From contig JAQIWT010000038.1 of the NCBI GenBank assembly GCA_034696485.1, positions 1 to 49,248 of the forward strand: a stretch of DNA of 49,248 nucleotides, given 5' to 3'. Within the stretch, counting starts at the first letter, position 1, and every line of letters starts with the position of its first letter. The translations under genes and the position numbers were made by a program. Positions 23,701 through 35,396 of this stretch are shown piece by piece. The notes under the pieces were generated by a model. The model saw nothing but the letters and a program-made list of their open reading frames with translations. It searched no databases and was not told the origin of the DNA. This DNA is from Isohypsibius dastychi. Its lineage: Eukaryota > Tardigrada > Eutardigrada > Parachela > Isohypsibiidae.

Positions 23701-26419
23701 CTCGTTGATTGTTTTTCGAAATCACTTCGTCAAAAAAAACAAATTTCTTTTGCCAGACAAATCAATCTGTCCGATAACCACGCTTGGCAGAAATTTTGTT
23801 TGAGAAAAGATTTACGACTTCTTTGGATATTAACCTTTTCCCAATAATTTCACGGAGTTCAGCCTGCATTTTTTGTTTGAATGTTATATTTTACATGAAG
23901 ACGTAGGTAACTTCGGTGGTGCTGAATCACATTTGGATCTAGAATGGGTGGAAAGATCCAACTTATTAGTATGATCCTGGCAGTAATCTAAGATTTGTTG
24001 TAAAAATCTCAAAAGGTCATACGGTTCGAATTTTTTTTTGGTCGAAAGCCTCATTACTTTGTGAAGGTTTTTGGAATTGATTGATTCTCCACGATTTTCC
24101 ATGATTTCGGCAGTTTTTGACTGTGTTTTCTTTCAAATTATATCTTCCCTGTGATTGATGAGTTCAGGCATTTTTTTAGGTCGAGTCCAGTTCGTGGCTT
24201 GGTGGTGCCCTTTTCGTCTAAACTTGCTCTAAACTTGCGTTTTTCAGGAGTTGCTGAAAAGTCTTCCAACTGAGCTGCAAGAACGCGTTGTTCCCCAATT
24301 TGTTCCTCTCTCGACTATCCTCGAGCACGGCCACTGTGACCCCCTAGCACACCGCAACGACGCGCTCCGATCTCTGGCCTTCAGTATTTATTCTCAGAAC
24401 CTCAGGTATCTCAACTCGAAGCAAGCTCCTAAAATGCTGACGGGATTTGGACCTGCGACGGCGTTGAAGAGGTGGATGGAGGAGCGGAAGAGCAATCCAT
24501 CGGCCGACACGAAAATCTTCCCTTTAGCCACTTTCACTCCACCGTATATTCTCGCTGGCCGGAAAGACCGGATGAGTGAGGTGTCGGAATGCATGTCCAG
24601 CGAAGGGAGGGATAAAACGTGCTCGCTTTTCGTTTCGTACTGTTTGTCGGAAGATCGGAGGTACATCTTGATCAGCTGTACGGACGAAAGTGGAGAGATC
24701 GTCGAAACGCAGATTATCAACATCACAATCCCTGACAGGTAGGATCAAGTTTTCTGGTCGGCTTGTGATTTCTTCAACTTTCCCGAGATGACGGTTTTTG
24801 ATGTCAGTGGGATGGTTGTAATGTTTCGAATAGCTTAAGTGTTCCAATTCCAACATCAACATGATGGAAGTATTGTTTTCCGTGTTCATGCTAACGTCTA
24901 GTTTCTGGATACATGCCCTGTGTTCTCCCTCCGTTCTACTTGTTTATGTGTTTTCGCTTTTGCAGAGCAAAGAGGAAACATGTCAGCCTGGTCCGATACG
25001 GTCTAAAGAAGTTATGGGAATTCTTGTTGGGCGTCATTGCTAAACTAACGGGTCCCTGCCGCCTGGTCATCGGTCGTGTTGGTCGTCTCGGACATGGAGA
25101 GCTTAAAGGTCAGTGTCGGTCACTGGTCTTCGAATTTCAACTTCGAATCGAATCAAACTTCTTTTGTCTTACAGTTTGGTCAAGTTTGTTATCGAAGAAA
25201 GCGCTGAACCGTGTTGGTCAGCAGTTCAAACAGATCTGCTCACAATGTAAACTGATGAACAACTTGGAACTCCCCAACATCGTCAGTGCCTGTCTCATCA
25301 GCATACAGCCCGAATCTTCTTTGAGGATAACAGTGGACGCTTTTACCCACGATGACCGTCTCCCTTCCAACGCCGCATCATCTCTTCTCAGCACACCAGA
25401 GGAAGCTTCGTGTACTCATATCTACGTCTTTCCCACTTCCGCCACAGCGCAGGTACAAATCGAAATCTGATTGATTAGTTGAAATGATCTGATTGGCTGG
25501 TCGGATTTCAGGCACAGTCGCTCGTTGGTGTTCACGCAGAGGAGCATGGTGATCTATTCGGTGGCGGTCTGGATGACATCAATCTGGACATGGAACAGGG
25601 TACGGAACAAGGAGTTGATGGGTTGGACTTCTCAGATTTGTTTGGATTCCCGGAGAATATCACATCTCCTATCACGAGTCCGAAGCCCGGTGATATGCAC
25701 AACCAGCCTCTTTCTCCAACAAACAACGCGAAGTCCACCGACCCTCGTGCACCTCTCAAGGTACGGTGGTGTGACCTTTCTGGTTTTTGGTTGGTTGATG
25801 AAGAAGCTTTTTGGTTTAGGATCAGGATATCCTCGATGAACCTGGTCAGCTCCAGCTGCAGCCCCTCGCAGCTGGATACCTAGTCTCAACAGCTCCGATC
25901 GGTCCTGTACCTCAGTGGTTTTTCACGGCCACTGAACAGGATGGCTCATCGTGTCCTGTTGTTCTGAGAGTATGTTGTTGTACATCGGAATTTGAATTTC
26001 ATGAATTTGATTGAGTTTCACGTGTTTTTTGCAGTCGGCATTACACATCCATAGTGCGAATGTCCTCCAAGGAGACGACATGTACCATTCATCATCTTTC
26101 AACAATAGGAATGGCCATCCACTGGATTCCAACCTCACTGCCGATGTTCTCAAGTAAGTCACTAAGTTCGATGTACAGTAACTTTTAAATTGCACTAAAA
26201 TTTTGATTAACCGTCTTAACGATACGTTTTCACCTGCTCAGACCACATGATGACAGTTCTTTGTATTCATTCGCTGCATGTTTCAGGCACGTTCTGGAAT
26301 GTTACAACGCCTTGTCGTGGCTCGTGATAGATCCGACCAGTCATGATCGCCGATCATGTCTTCCTTTGCACATTCAAGTTTTAATGCAGTTGTACTTTGC
26401 GGCATCACGGATCCTATAG
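14722..26419 (+). CDS. MED13: Mediator complex subunit 13 (MED13)
   Basis: Twenty-two phase-consistent exons give 1,992 aa (human about 2,170): 14722-14790, 14850-15123, 15189-15273, 15341-15427, 16223-16389, 16448-16740, 16914-17254, 17349-17441, 18684-19585, 19722-20173, 20488-20786, 21297-21863, 22188-22428, 22551-22731, 23243-23607, 24248-24738, 24966-25108, 25175-25452, 25512-25760, 25820-25969, 26035-26153 and 26287-26419. MED13 links the CDK8 kinase module (CDK8, cyclin C, MED12) to core Mediator in the nucleus and controls RNA polymerase II recruitment. Support: the N-terminal TGIQWKRY and FFLHGEST motifs, and [13 protein letters not shown] disordered middle (about residues 470-920) contains the conserved [10 protein letters not shown]. 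The MID/PIWI-like C-terminal part has [36 protein letters not shown] and [13 protein letters not shown], and ends with [13 protein letters not shown]. One copy only; no separate MED13L in this window. Confidence 0.96.
17661..17815. mobile_element. MITE-like element with 27-bp terminal inverted repeats, TA flanks
   Basis: The left end at 17661-17687 (CTCTGTCCTGCCAACAAATT...) matches the reverse complement of the right end at 17789-17815 at 26 of 27 positions. Both ends are flanked directly by TA (17659-17660 and 17816-17817), the target duplication typical of Tc1/mariner-related elements. The 155-bp body has no coding capacity and includes a GA-rich stretch. It sits in MED13 intron 8, on which it should have little effect. 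Confidence 0.8.
18085..18570. repeat. CCGCAA-rich degenerate repeat field in MED13 intron 8
   Basis: More than 20 copies of CCGCAA or close variants (CCGCAAT, CCCGCAAA, CCGCAAC) occur in two blocks at about 18097-18212 and 18408-18570, almost all in the same orientation. A unit-length periodicity is not obvious. The second block contains a perfect 22-bp palindrome at 18511-18532 (ATTCCCCGCAATTGCGGGGAAT). The motif is nearly absent from the flanking exons, so it is a local expansion, either satellite-like or a cluster of protein-binding sites. Confidence 0.75.
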
Positions 26420-27537
26420 TTATGATTGACGCACGGACTTTGAAAGATCCGTTGGAATTCGCAAATGGCAGGAAGCATTTGGAAGAGTTTGCAGTATTTT
26501 TATGCAAATCTATGTTCTTGATGGATCGGTTGGTCACCGTGAAGGACTTGATTCAACTGTGATAGGCGACTGGTGCGCCCTCGTTGGTCCCCCATCCCCG
26601 GGCATGTGGTTGTTCGGAAGTGCGGCGTTACTTTTTCAAGACTCGAAGTTGATGTTTGGTTTGACTCGAGTATATCTCTATTTATTGATGTTTTTATCCC
26701 CCACCCCTCCCACCTTGCACTGTAACCCTCTATCTCTGCCGAGATGCGTTTTTTTGAATTTCTGAACACTGATAATGTTTTTTTAAAAAGAGGGATCGGA
26801 ATTTTTTTCGTCTCTGTGATTTTTAATTCTGCTGCTGATATGTTTAACTGAATCTTCTACCTGTTTGCTTGTTTGGCCATTTTTGTAATTGCACCCGCGT
26901 TTTCTGATCATACTCTTTAGTTCGCAGTCTGTTGTTTCATGTCATTTGTAGATTCGTAAACAACGCTGTGTCGTTAAATCTTTGCCGCCGAATTGAATTC
27001 GTTTAAGGAATCTGCCGTCAGTTTGTTGATTTACTGTCTAGTAAGCAGTATCGAGTAATGATTTTTGTCACTCAACCATGTGATTAACAGCGGAAGTTTA
27101 CTCAAGTCTCTGGCACCAAATCAGCGGCATGCTTGCAAACACTCAGTTACCGTTGGATTAAGTTTCAATATTGATCTGCAGTTTCGGTGTTATACCAATG
27201 TTATACTATAAACGGGCAATTGATGCGTTTTTCGAACATGATCGAACTTCCAGTCTTCTTCTGTTTATTCCTTTAACAGATAAGTGCTCGCTGAAAAAAA
27301 CATGGAACAATGCGACAGGTACTAATTAATTGTACGAATGTAGTAAGAATTTGAACCCCTCGAGCAACTGTCATATCATCAGAAAGAAATACTTACTGAT
27401 TGTTCTTGTTTCAACGCGGTTTTTCGAATTCATTTGAAACCTAAATCATCATGGCTTGACGAGCAGCTGCTGAATACTGAACTTCTATGTTAACTTTGCT
27501 CAATAAAAGTTCGCCACCTTCTGCAAAGCATGTGAGA
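26420..27537 (+). other. MED13 3' flank with candidate poly(A) signal
   Basis: No further gene is supported before the next astacin. An AATAAA at 27502-27507 is the first clean polyadenylation signal I found after the MED13 stop. It would imply a 3' UTR of about 1.1 kb, but it lies only about 30 bases before the next gene's start codon, so an earlier non-canonical signal is possible. Confidence 0.35.
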
Positions 27538-28737
27538 ATGTGGTTGCTTCAGATCATCCATTGGAACTTTATTATCGGTTGTTAGCTTGTTGGTTGATCA
27601 TCTCGTATCACTGAGAACCCGTTTCAAAATCGCTTACTTCGAACCCTGATAATTCACTCATTTCAGGTGTGATTGGATTGGAATTTCCCGAAGGTGATGG
27701 CTGGAAGGAATATGTTCCCGAAGCTGATCGAGAGAGGCTGGCCAAGGCCGAAGTGCCTTCACAAGATCCAGTTTTTGGCAGCTCAGCTGGCAAACTTCCC
27801 TACCAAGCAGACCTGCAAGGATGCGACGCTGAAAATAAGTATCCGTGTGGGAGATGGCGAGCGAATGCCGATCAGTGGGAGTTTGACGCCAGAAGTTCAG
27901 AACGAAGAATCAGATACAAAATATCTGATGAAATCCCCGACGATAACGAACTGCCTTTACGCGGAACTATCGCGAGTGAGTGCAAAATGTGTTGCCCTGC
28001 TAAGTTACCATGAAGCATGTGCATATTGATATTGCAACAGAACCTTGTTTTCAGAACAACTAACGGCATTAGAATCCTTCACCTGCCTTAGTTTCATCCC
28101 GCTCGACTGGAACGGCGCAGCCGCAAACACTTGGCCAGTCATTTCTTTCACCAAGTCCAATAGCTCGAAGTAATAAAGAGCACAATACGCGTAGAGATAC
28201 TTTTTGATCAAGTTCAAGCTGACATACTAAACTTCAGTTTTCAGCTGCGTCGTGGATAAGAAGCTCTCAAGCAGCAATGAAATCAACATCTATATCAACT
28301 CTGACGACACATGTGGAATCACAGAAAACCAGGGTTTGGTTCTTCATTTCATCATGCACGCCCTAGGATTCCCCCATGAGCACATCCGCCATGACCGAGA
28401 TGAGCACATAGCCATCAACTGGAAAAACATTTTAAAAGGTAGAAATTCTCGCTGTTCGATTCGGTTCGTTGTTCGGAGACTGTATCTACAGTATGTAGGC
28501 AGGAGAAAAGACTTTGAAACCGATCCTCTTGACGAAGAGTACGATTTCCCGTATGATCATGGCTCAGTGCTTCATCCTCCCATCGATTACCTGGCGATGG
28601 ACATACGAATTCCAACTATATTAGCCAAACAGAAGCCCCCAGTGTCGGTTGGTCAACGAATGAAGCTCAGTGATATCGACCGACAAAAGCTCGTTCAGAA
28701 TTTCTGTCAAACGAGTTTATCGTGGAAAACGTATTGA
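27538..28737 (+). CDS. Astacin-family pseudoenzyme without catalytic Glu
   Basis: Five exons (27538-27577, 27667-27975, 28055-28169, 28245-28438, 28499-28737) give 298 aa with all phases consistent. The start at 27538 gives a signal peptide (MWLLQIIHWNFIIG). The prodomain keeps the GWKEYVPEADRERL segment seen in the neighbouring astacins, with YQAD at the inhibitory-Asp site. The zinc-site region reads HFIMHALGFPHEHIRHDRD: the catalytic Glu of HExxH is Phe, while the three zinc-binding His positions remain. The Met-turn SVMHY has become SVLHP, so the Met and the Tyr are both lost. It ends just after the usual astacin C-terminal Cys (KLVQNFC) and lacks the LRR-like tail. It is either a secreted non-enzymatic zinc-binding protein or an early-stage decaying gene; the intact frame and splice sites favour the first. 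Confidence 0.75.
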
Positions 28738-29533
28738 GATCAGAATTGTCTTCACGTATTCTTTTTCCACTCCACAGGGTTCTCATCAACAACACGGCAA
28801 GCGTTTGTTTCTTCGAAACCTGTTTGGCCGGGGCGAGAGGCTGATCTGGTGTCAAAAGCTGAGATGAACGAGAGCAAACGTAAAACAATTCTGGTTTTTT
28901 CTTAAACTCAACCCTGCTCCAAATTTTTGTTTGCACCAAAAAACCGATCTTGCCTTTTCAAAATTCCCAGTCAATAACCAATGCAGAAAACTTCTCCCTT
29001 TGCTGTCATCTATCGAGCCATGCACGACTGAACATCAGGGAAGATGTACGGTTTGAGGAATTCACATGAGATTTGCCATGAATATCTAACCTGGATCGAA
29101 TATTTTTCGATCCTGGTGAATCCTGGATGGCATACGAACAACCACTTTCGGTCCACATGGTATCCACAATCCACGTTAGGTTAGTCCAAATTAATCCAGT
29201 ATTCCTTAGCGAGAGCTGATGAGAGCTGTGCAGGCGAAATAAATCCGGAAATGAAGACGACTGATTTGTAATTTTGCAAAGCTGGCTGGCAGCTCAGCCA
29301 GTTTAGCGCCCTAAGGCGATGCAATTCTCTCGCCTCTGTCTAAAGTTTATCCAACAGGACATGGTCAGTCTCCAGTCTTCCCTCACATCCTGTCTCTATT
29401 GTTTAGAGGTTATCAGTCAAACAGGACATGGCCTGTCTCTACAGTCTCCCTCGTTCGAAGAAGGCCCATCCCACCTCCCATTCATAAAATCCTATTTCCT
29501 AAATTTGCAAATAGAATGAACTGAGCCAGACGA
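28738..29533. other. Intergenic region with a short direct repeat
   Basis: I see no gene. A diverged direct repeat of about 35 bases (core AACAGGACATGG, then GTCTC and a TCTCCCTC-like end) is present at about 29353-29386 and 29419-29453. Confidence 0.4.
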
Positions 29534-30592
29534 CGGTTGCATTCGTACATCACCAGTTGCCATATTCTCCGGCGCCGCTGCGCGGCCCCGGCCAAAAATT
29601 GAATGTAAGTTTTCATCTTCGCACTCTTGCATGTCATCGTCAACGGTTGGGTTTTTGCAGCGAGAAGGCCAATTGTTAAGGCCAAGCCACCATTTTTCGA
29701 TGCGGAATCGGCAGTTGTCCAACCCTCCGTTGTGGTTACGACGAAGACGGTAACCAAAGTTGTTACGAGTACCAAGAACGAAGTGAGTTCCATCACAAAG
29801 ACAAGATGGGTCACGGCGACAGCTACGGTCACACGGTCATCATCCAGGTGGGGACAAGTTTTGTGTTACTTTCCCGATTCTGAATCTCGAATGCATGCGC
29901 TTAATTCAATGGTCAACGAGCTGCTATTTTTCAAGTACAATATGTTCATGTAAACCGTGGATTTTATTAACTCTGAAACTGAGGTTAACGCAAATATCCT
30001 GGACTAACACCAAGGGCAAATGTTGTGAAATACGATTTTAGCAGCAATCTTACATGATTGTACGTAGCCTCTTTGTTAGGGATGGAAAATACATGAATCA
30101 AGCAAACACATATTCATTACTTTTCAGTGGTGCAGAAGACGTCATGGTCCCGATCACAAAAATCATTTCAGCCACACTGCCCTCGCTGCGCAGAGATGTA
30201 AAACGAGTCACGCCGTCTATGAAAAGGTAAAGTAATCCCCATGTAAACAGTATTGTTTGAAATGTCTGGGCAATTTTAGGACCAAAAAGGCGAAAACCAC
30301 GACAGCAAAGAGAAGTAATCCACCAAAAGCTGCAAATGAAAAAATGCCAGAGATCGATGAACCCCCATCTATAAAGCCGTCAAAAACCGTGAAATTCTGT
30401 CCAAATGATATGGTCACTGTAATGAACGTCCAAGTACTGCTGCGCACAATTGTTGAAATCAATGGAATGAGTACGACAACAGTGAAACAGCAAAAGACTA
30501 GACTATCCAGCCTCATCAGGCCAGCGGATGGATACAGTGAGAGCACTGAACCTTCAGTGGTTACCTTCTTAGAAAACTGCATACACTGCTAG
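29534..30592 (+). CDS. Candidate Lys/Thr-rich protein (uncertain strand)
   Basis: Four segments splice in frame on the plus strand: about 29534-29604, 29661-29847, 30128-30226 and 30280-30592. Three canonical introns separate them, two of them 53-56 nt, with a GTAAGT donor at the first. The product would be low in complexity: Val/Thr/Lys-rich (TTKTVTKVVTSTK), then basic (KKAKTTTAKRS). There is no signal peptide, no recognised domain and no clear start ATG; the 5' end is open. It overlaps a minus-strand candidate at 30217-30827, and at most one of them is likely to be coding across the overlap. Confidence 0.3.
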
Positions 30593-30827
30593 AAACTGGG
30601 GGTTGCTAAAGTTCGATTGTTTCGCAGGAAACCTGCTTACGCCAATACCTGAGTTCTCGCTGTTTCGAGGAGCCGTTCAAAGAGTCAGTACGATGATCAG
30701 TAATGACAGGATCGTCAGCCTCCAAACAATCTACCGAGACAAAACCCTGGACAACAGTCAAGTGCAACAGAAGAAATTTGAAAGTCGAAGCTGGAAATGC
30801 AAGTAATCTTATCATATTTATTCTCAC
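30217..30827 (-). CDS. Candidate small membrane protein with signal peptide (uncertain)
   Basis: Two exons (30633-30827 and 30217-30576), joined by a 56-nt intron in phase 0, give 184 aa. It starts with a signal-peptide-like stretch (FKFLLLHLTVVQG). It then has a short luminal part with an NGS sequon and two hydrophobic segments that could span the membrane (LVFCCFTVVVLIPLISTIV and FAAFGGLLLFAVVVFAFLVL). The family is not recognised. The hydrophobic segment is the complement of a Lys-rich frame on the other strand, so its membrane-like look may be an artefact. It starts only 187 bases after the PPT1 stop codon, and a PPT1 poly(A) signal lies in that gap, just upstream of its ATG. Confidence 0.35.
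30817..30822 (-). terminator. Poly(A) signal for PPT1
   Basis: TTTATT on the plus strand reads AATAAA on the minus strand, about 190 bases after the PPT1 stop codon. It would give PPT1 a short 3' UTR. Confidence 0.5.
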
Positions 30828-31013
30828 AGCCGTTTTCTGTTGACGCGACTTAAAGGTGATTATTACATTAAAATCAGTTTGGAGCCAACAGGATCTTTCA
30901 CCTTAAGTGTCAAATACTGAATACAGTGAGAAACTGCACTGTCGTTTGACTTGTTGAATCTGGTCATCAGGGACCACGCAGGACCGCTAATTTCAACTTC
31001 AGACGAGCACGTT

Positions 31014-32388
31014 TCAATGAAGATACGGCCGGACGATTTTATCAAGGAACCATTGAAGTGTAAACTTCAAATGATCGCCATTGACAGACAAAAATACCAG
31101 TTTCCCTGCTTCATCCATTTTCCGTAGACCAAGCCAGTCCTCCGTGTACAGTGTGCTGTTGCGTAATGGGCAGACTTTGGTGATTGATCCCGGACAATAA
31201 TAACCAAACCACTTCAAATGTATGGCAATTACAAAATGTCGGACATGAGCGGATGTGACTGACCTCGCTTTCTTGAGGGTAAACTGAGGTGTCTTTCAGG
31301 AAGCGTACCTGTTGCATATGTAACATTTGTAATTCACTCATCCCAAGCTTTTTGATTCGGACAAACCATGACAAATTTATTGAGTTTCTGCAAATTAGCT
31401 TTGTAATCCGGGTTCTTCTGCACTTCATTGTTCAGATCGGCCAAGAAGAGACTCTTCTTTCGGTAAACATCCTCTTTCAGCGAATCGTGCCAGTACTGGG
31501 CTTGCACCAATCTATAGAGGATTCTCCGTGATGCAACCAGAACACTGTACATACCCACACATTTTCATACCTTTTTTGCACGAAACTGTCGAAAAATGAC
31601 AACACATGTGGACCTGGTCAAAGGACAGAACAGAAAAGGCGGGCAGACTCACTCTGTGTAAGCACCAAGATCCAGCAGTTTGCGAACAGCGTTGCAAGTA
31701 GCAGTGCTTCCGCCGCAGTTTGGCAAAGCTAGATTTTACAAGCTCATATAAATTGCTTTTCGACCAAAAAGTATTACCGTTAACTCCTTGATGTTGACCG
31801 CCAACTGAGATCAAGTTGATCATTCTCGGAAGGGGACACCGCTGAGCAACAGCTCGCCTGAAATGTAAGTGGTAATGCAGTGCGATGATGCCCAGTGCGC
31901 AAACATAGCCAAGCTGATCACACAGCCTGCGCTTACAGAAACTGTGAGCCTTGTGAGAATCCCAGTGCATGGTATCCATTTTGCAACTGAGGAATTAGCG
32001 ATAGATTGTTACATACAACATCGATTTGTCGGTTGACCTGGTCGAAGTACGAACTGGAGGAGTCCTAGGAAGATGAAACGAGTGGAGATTTTTACGCAGA
32101 AACTTACGATCTGCCTACATCGTCTGCCGTGTTGCCTATTTCCACGGAGTGGACGAATACGCCGCTGATATTCGCCTGAATCGTATTTGCGATTTTCGTC
32201 ATTCCGGTGGAGCAGCAGCTATCCCCTGTAGCAGGAGCAAATCAGGCACTTCCACACATGGTGAAGTATTTGGTTTTACCCATTCCATGCCAGATGACAA
32301 CCGGAGTAGGAGGCGACTTAGAGGTCGCCGAATCCAGTCCTATCAGTAAATGGCCCAGAACAAAGAATATAAAATAACGAAGCAACAT
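31014..32388 (-). CDS. PPT1: Palmitoyl-protein thioesterase 1
   Basis: Eight exons (32280-32388, 32119-32225, 31937-32064, 31778-31857, 31653-31728, 31367-31544, 31264-31308, 31014-31211) give 306 aa, the same length as the human enzyme. PPT1 removes palmitate and other fatty acyl groups from cysteines of proteins degraded in the lysosome; human loss causes infantile neuronal ceroid lipofuscinosis. Support: a signal peptide ([17 protein letters not shown]), VIWHGMGDSCC, the nucleophile motif GFSQGS (Ser109), [28 protein letters not shown], the catalytic Asp in FLKDTS (Asp232) and His in GDHLKF (His288). All three catalytic residues are present. Two splice choices are less certain: the exon 2 donor (GAT|GTAGGC fits the family's length exactly), and the exon 6 acceptor, which could be 31544 or about 24 bases further downstream. 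Confidence 0.93.
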
Positions 32389-32846
32389 TCTCCCTTGATG
32401 CGGAAATTATCTTGTTGGAATTCGAATGTGAGGAGAAATGCTGAGTGTAGCAAGCACACTGGGCTAGTACGACTTGTGGAACTAATCATATCAGTTCCCA
32501 GTGAACATCTCCGATTATCTGGTTTTCGAGTTGCTCAATATCTTCTCTTTGTGCGCTTTGACAGAAAGTGCAAAGTCAAACTATTATCCCTGCGAGGGGG
32601 AGATTAAGGGGGGGGGGGGGTGGTTGTTGGATCTTTCACGTTATATCGCCATTTGGTCGTATTCTCAAGGTGATGACGTCAGCCGCCAAAATCGACTGAC
32701 TGTGAAATCGGTTTCTGTATTCACATCTCAGGTCGAATTTTGTGTTCTGTCCCAGAAAGAGAGAACCTTGTGTTTCTTCTTCACACCTCACGTAAGCTGG
32801 TTCGGTGGTATCCTACCGTTGCTTTACAGCATTGGACCCGTTTGAA
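32389..32846. promoter_or_regulatory. Divergent promoter region between PPT1 and chromodomain-SAM gene
   Basis: The 458 bases between two divergent start codons must hold both promoters. A run of 13 G (32608-32620) marks the middle. I see no clear TATA box or E-box (CLEAR) motif, so no regulator can be named. Confidence 0.4.
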
Positions 32847-33863
32847 ATGGCGCTTCGGGACGTGCTGAAGTCCGGGAACGGTAGGATTGTAATTATCACA
32901 GACCCGTTGCGTTTGTCTGCTCATCATTCATGTCCACCATTTGTTTTCATTGCTGACATGTTATGTTTCCATAGCTTCCGTTCTAGCAACTTCGTCGACA
33001 AAGAGTCTTGTTCAGGGCAAATCGAACGGGGCTACCAGCGATAATTTGTTCAAAACGGAGAATCAACACGGCCCTGTTTACATCGTTGAAAAGGTGCTGA
33101 GGCATAAGTGGAGGAACGGAGAGAAGTACGCACATATCAAATGGAAAGGATTTTCAAAAAGGTTGGCCTTGGCCCATCAGATTACTCGATTTTGAGACGC
33201 GAATTTGAAATATTAAAATTTTTTTCAGTCAGTCAACCTGGGAACCTGCAGAATCCATCTTCATTGTAGAATCGGAGCAAAAACGTGAGGTGCAAAAGGC
33301 TGTCGGGAAGAGAAAGCGCGAAAAAACGAAAGAGTGCAAAATTCACATACCAGATCTCAGAGGACTGTGAGTATTTGAGAATGACGCTGTAATGAAAGTA
33401 GAGCTAATTTGTGTGCGCTTGTTACAGAAATGACAGTGCAAAGACCCTAATAGAACTTGAAAGTCCTGGATTGGTACAAGAGTCCGAAAGCAAAAACAAG
33501 AGGTCTTCAAGTGCTGATGTTGCAGACGCTTGCGTATCTCAAATTGAATCGAGCGGAATCGTAACCAAACTGCAATACGACTCACCCTTGTTCTACGAAA
33601 CTTTACGAAAAGCAGAGACTTCATCAGAAGACCCAGTCCTCGCTTCCAGCAAGGGATGGTCTGCGAAGAAAGTGCGTGACTTTTTCAGCGCACACGGGTT
33701 CCCGAACGAAGCAGCCATATTGTATGAGGAACATGTCGACGGCGCGGCAGTGCTGTCAGCTGATCACAGTGATCTTGCCAGACGCGGTGGGGTCCGAAGA
33801 TCTCAGCTTTTCAAGTTCTCCCGAATCGTCTGCAGAATGCAGGACGGCATCCTTGATTTTTGA
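32847..33863 (+). CDS. Chromodomain + SAM domain protein
   Basis: Four exons (32847-32880, 32975-33161, 33229-33366, 33428-33863) give 264 aa with all phases consistent. Residues about 47-90 form a chromodomain: YIVEKVLRHKW, then IKWKGFSKSQSTWEP. The methyl-lysine cage positions are Tyr, Trp and Phe, so histone-tail binding is expected. A basic stretch follows (GKRKREKTK, likely nuclear localisation). Residues about 197-258 look like a SAM domain (WSAKKVRDFFSAHGF, DGAAVLSADHSDL, then GVRRSQLFKFSRI), which in Polycomb-group and MBT proteins drives polymerisation. The two domains normally occur in separate Polycomb-group proteins (CBX/Pc versus Ph, Scm, Sfmbt); one short polypeptide carrying both is unusual. 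A role in silencing chromatin is inference. The start is fixed by the short first exon (MALRDVLKSGN). Confidence 0.85.
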
Positions 33864-35396
33864 GCTGAAGGTTTACCAAGGAAATACCTGTGCAGTTTCA
33901 CACGTATAGTCCTAACAAAAAAATTGATCGGTCGAGTTTTTCGTATGTAATGTCAGGAAAGATGCCGTTTTTGTGATGCGTTCCGGATAATTGAGCTGAT
34001 TAATCGATAAGAATAGAAGACGCTATAAAGGGTTGTTCAGGACCTTGCCTAAGCCGAAGAAAAGGATACGTGGCAATTGCAATGCAGTACGTAGCGACGA
34101 TCGTCATGATAATATGATACAGCTGAATCGGAGAAATGACGACTGATCTCTAAACAAGTCCAGCGATACTCTACAGTACTACAGGTGGCTGGTACCGTGG
34201 TGTCTGAAAGAGGTAGATCTCTCGGTTTTTGCTCGGCCATTTTCCCAAACAAACACAAGTATTTTCCGTACTTACGACGCTGTTACAGATTGATCACGAC
34301 TTGAGTATAGAATCAGAGTAACGAGCGTTCTGCCAGACTCTTCTGTTCGTTGTGTTCATAGTCTTTAACACGCGACCTTTTCCTTACAGTCTATAGGTCA
34401 CCCTCGTTTGTTTTCCTTGCAATGAAGGTCTTTCGTGGCAAAGTACACCGCAGCAAACAAGTTTAGCAACACATGGAGATAATGTACATGATTACAAGAG
34501 GAGATCAAGGAAAGCCTGAACATGGCAGCCATGGGGCACTCATCTTCATGGAGGGTCATCAGTCCAGAAGAGGGTAGAAATTCTGTCACCATGAACTGCT
34601 CAGAAATTTCGGTTCCTACAGTTCTCAATGTCCTGTATATGCCATGTTTACTTGCAAGTACAAACGTACTTTGTGACTCTGGTCTGTGTTAACAAGTTTT
34701 GGTTCTTTGTTCCACCGTCAGATGTGGCTCCAGCACGCACGGCTGAATGTTTTCAGGAGAGTGAGTGACTAGTTCTGTTCGCACGGCACATTTGTCGCCC
34801 ATGACTTTGAATAATCGTAGACTAGTCTTTGGGGCCTGGGCCAGCACCCGTTGCTTCTTCATGGTTCAGCTGTGGATATCTATCGAGCAACGCGCTTGGA
34901 ACCAACCTCCTGGAAGCTCTTCTTAGACCGACCTTCAATGTGACCGTTTTGACACAGCAATCTTCTAACGACTAGTGAAAAGCGGTAAAGACCTGCAGGC
35001 TTGATTTCGAGACTAGATTCGGTAAAGACATATCAAGCGGATAGTTGAACCATTCCAAGTTATTTGATGCAAAAGCACAAAATCTCCAGCGCGGAAACAA
35101 GAATGATAGAAACTGAATATAGAATTTGCAAATTTATTGACCGAAATTGTGCACAAAAGATTTCGGTTAATTCGAGATTTTGTGTTTCGGCCATAACCTC
35201 CAAAATCAGGCTTGCTTTTGCTTGAGACGGGAAGTTTCTCGCTACCCGCTACCACGCTTCTAAATGGTAACTCACATTACTCAAGTGTTTTCGTTTTTCG
35301 CGATGTGGCTGCTTTTCGCCTTTCCCACTTTCAAAATCTTCCAGTTTATTCTTGATGCCTTCACAATCTTGAACCCCTGCCACCCATGAAGCCTAG
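33864..35396. other. Intergenic region
   Basis: I see no supportable gene, RNA gene or repeat array. Open frames on the minus strand (for example 34049-34258 and 34398-34628) lack homologous features or splice partners. The distal part should include the TBC1D22 promoter. Confidence 0.4.
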
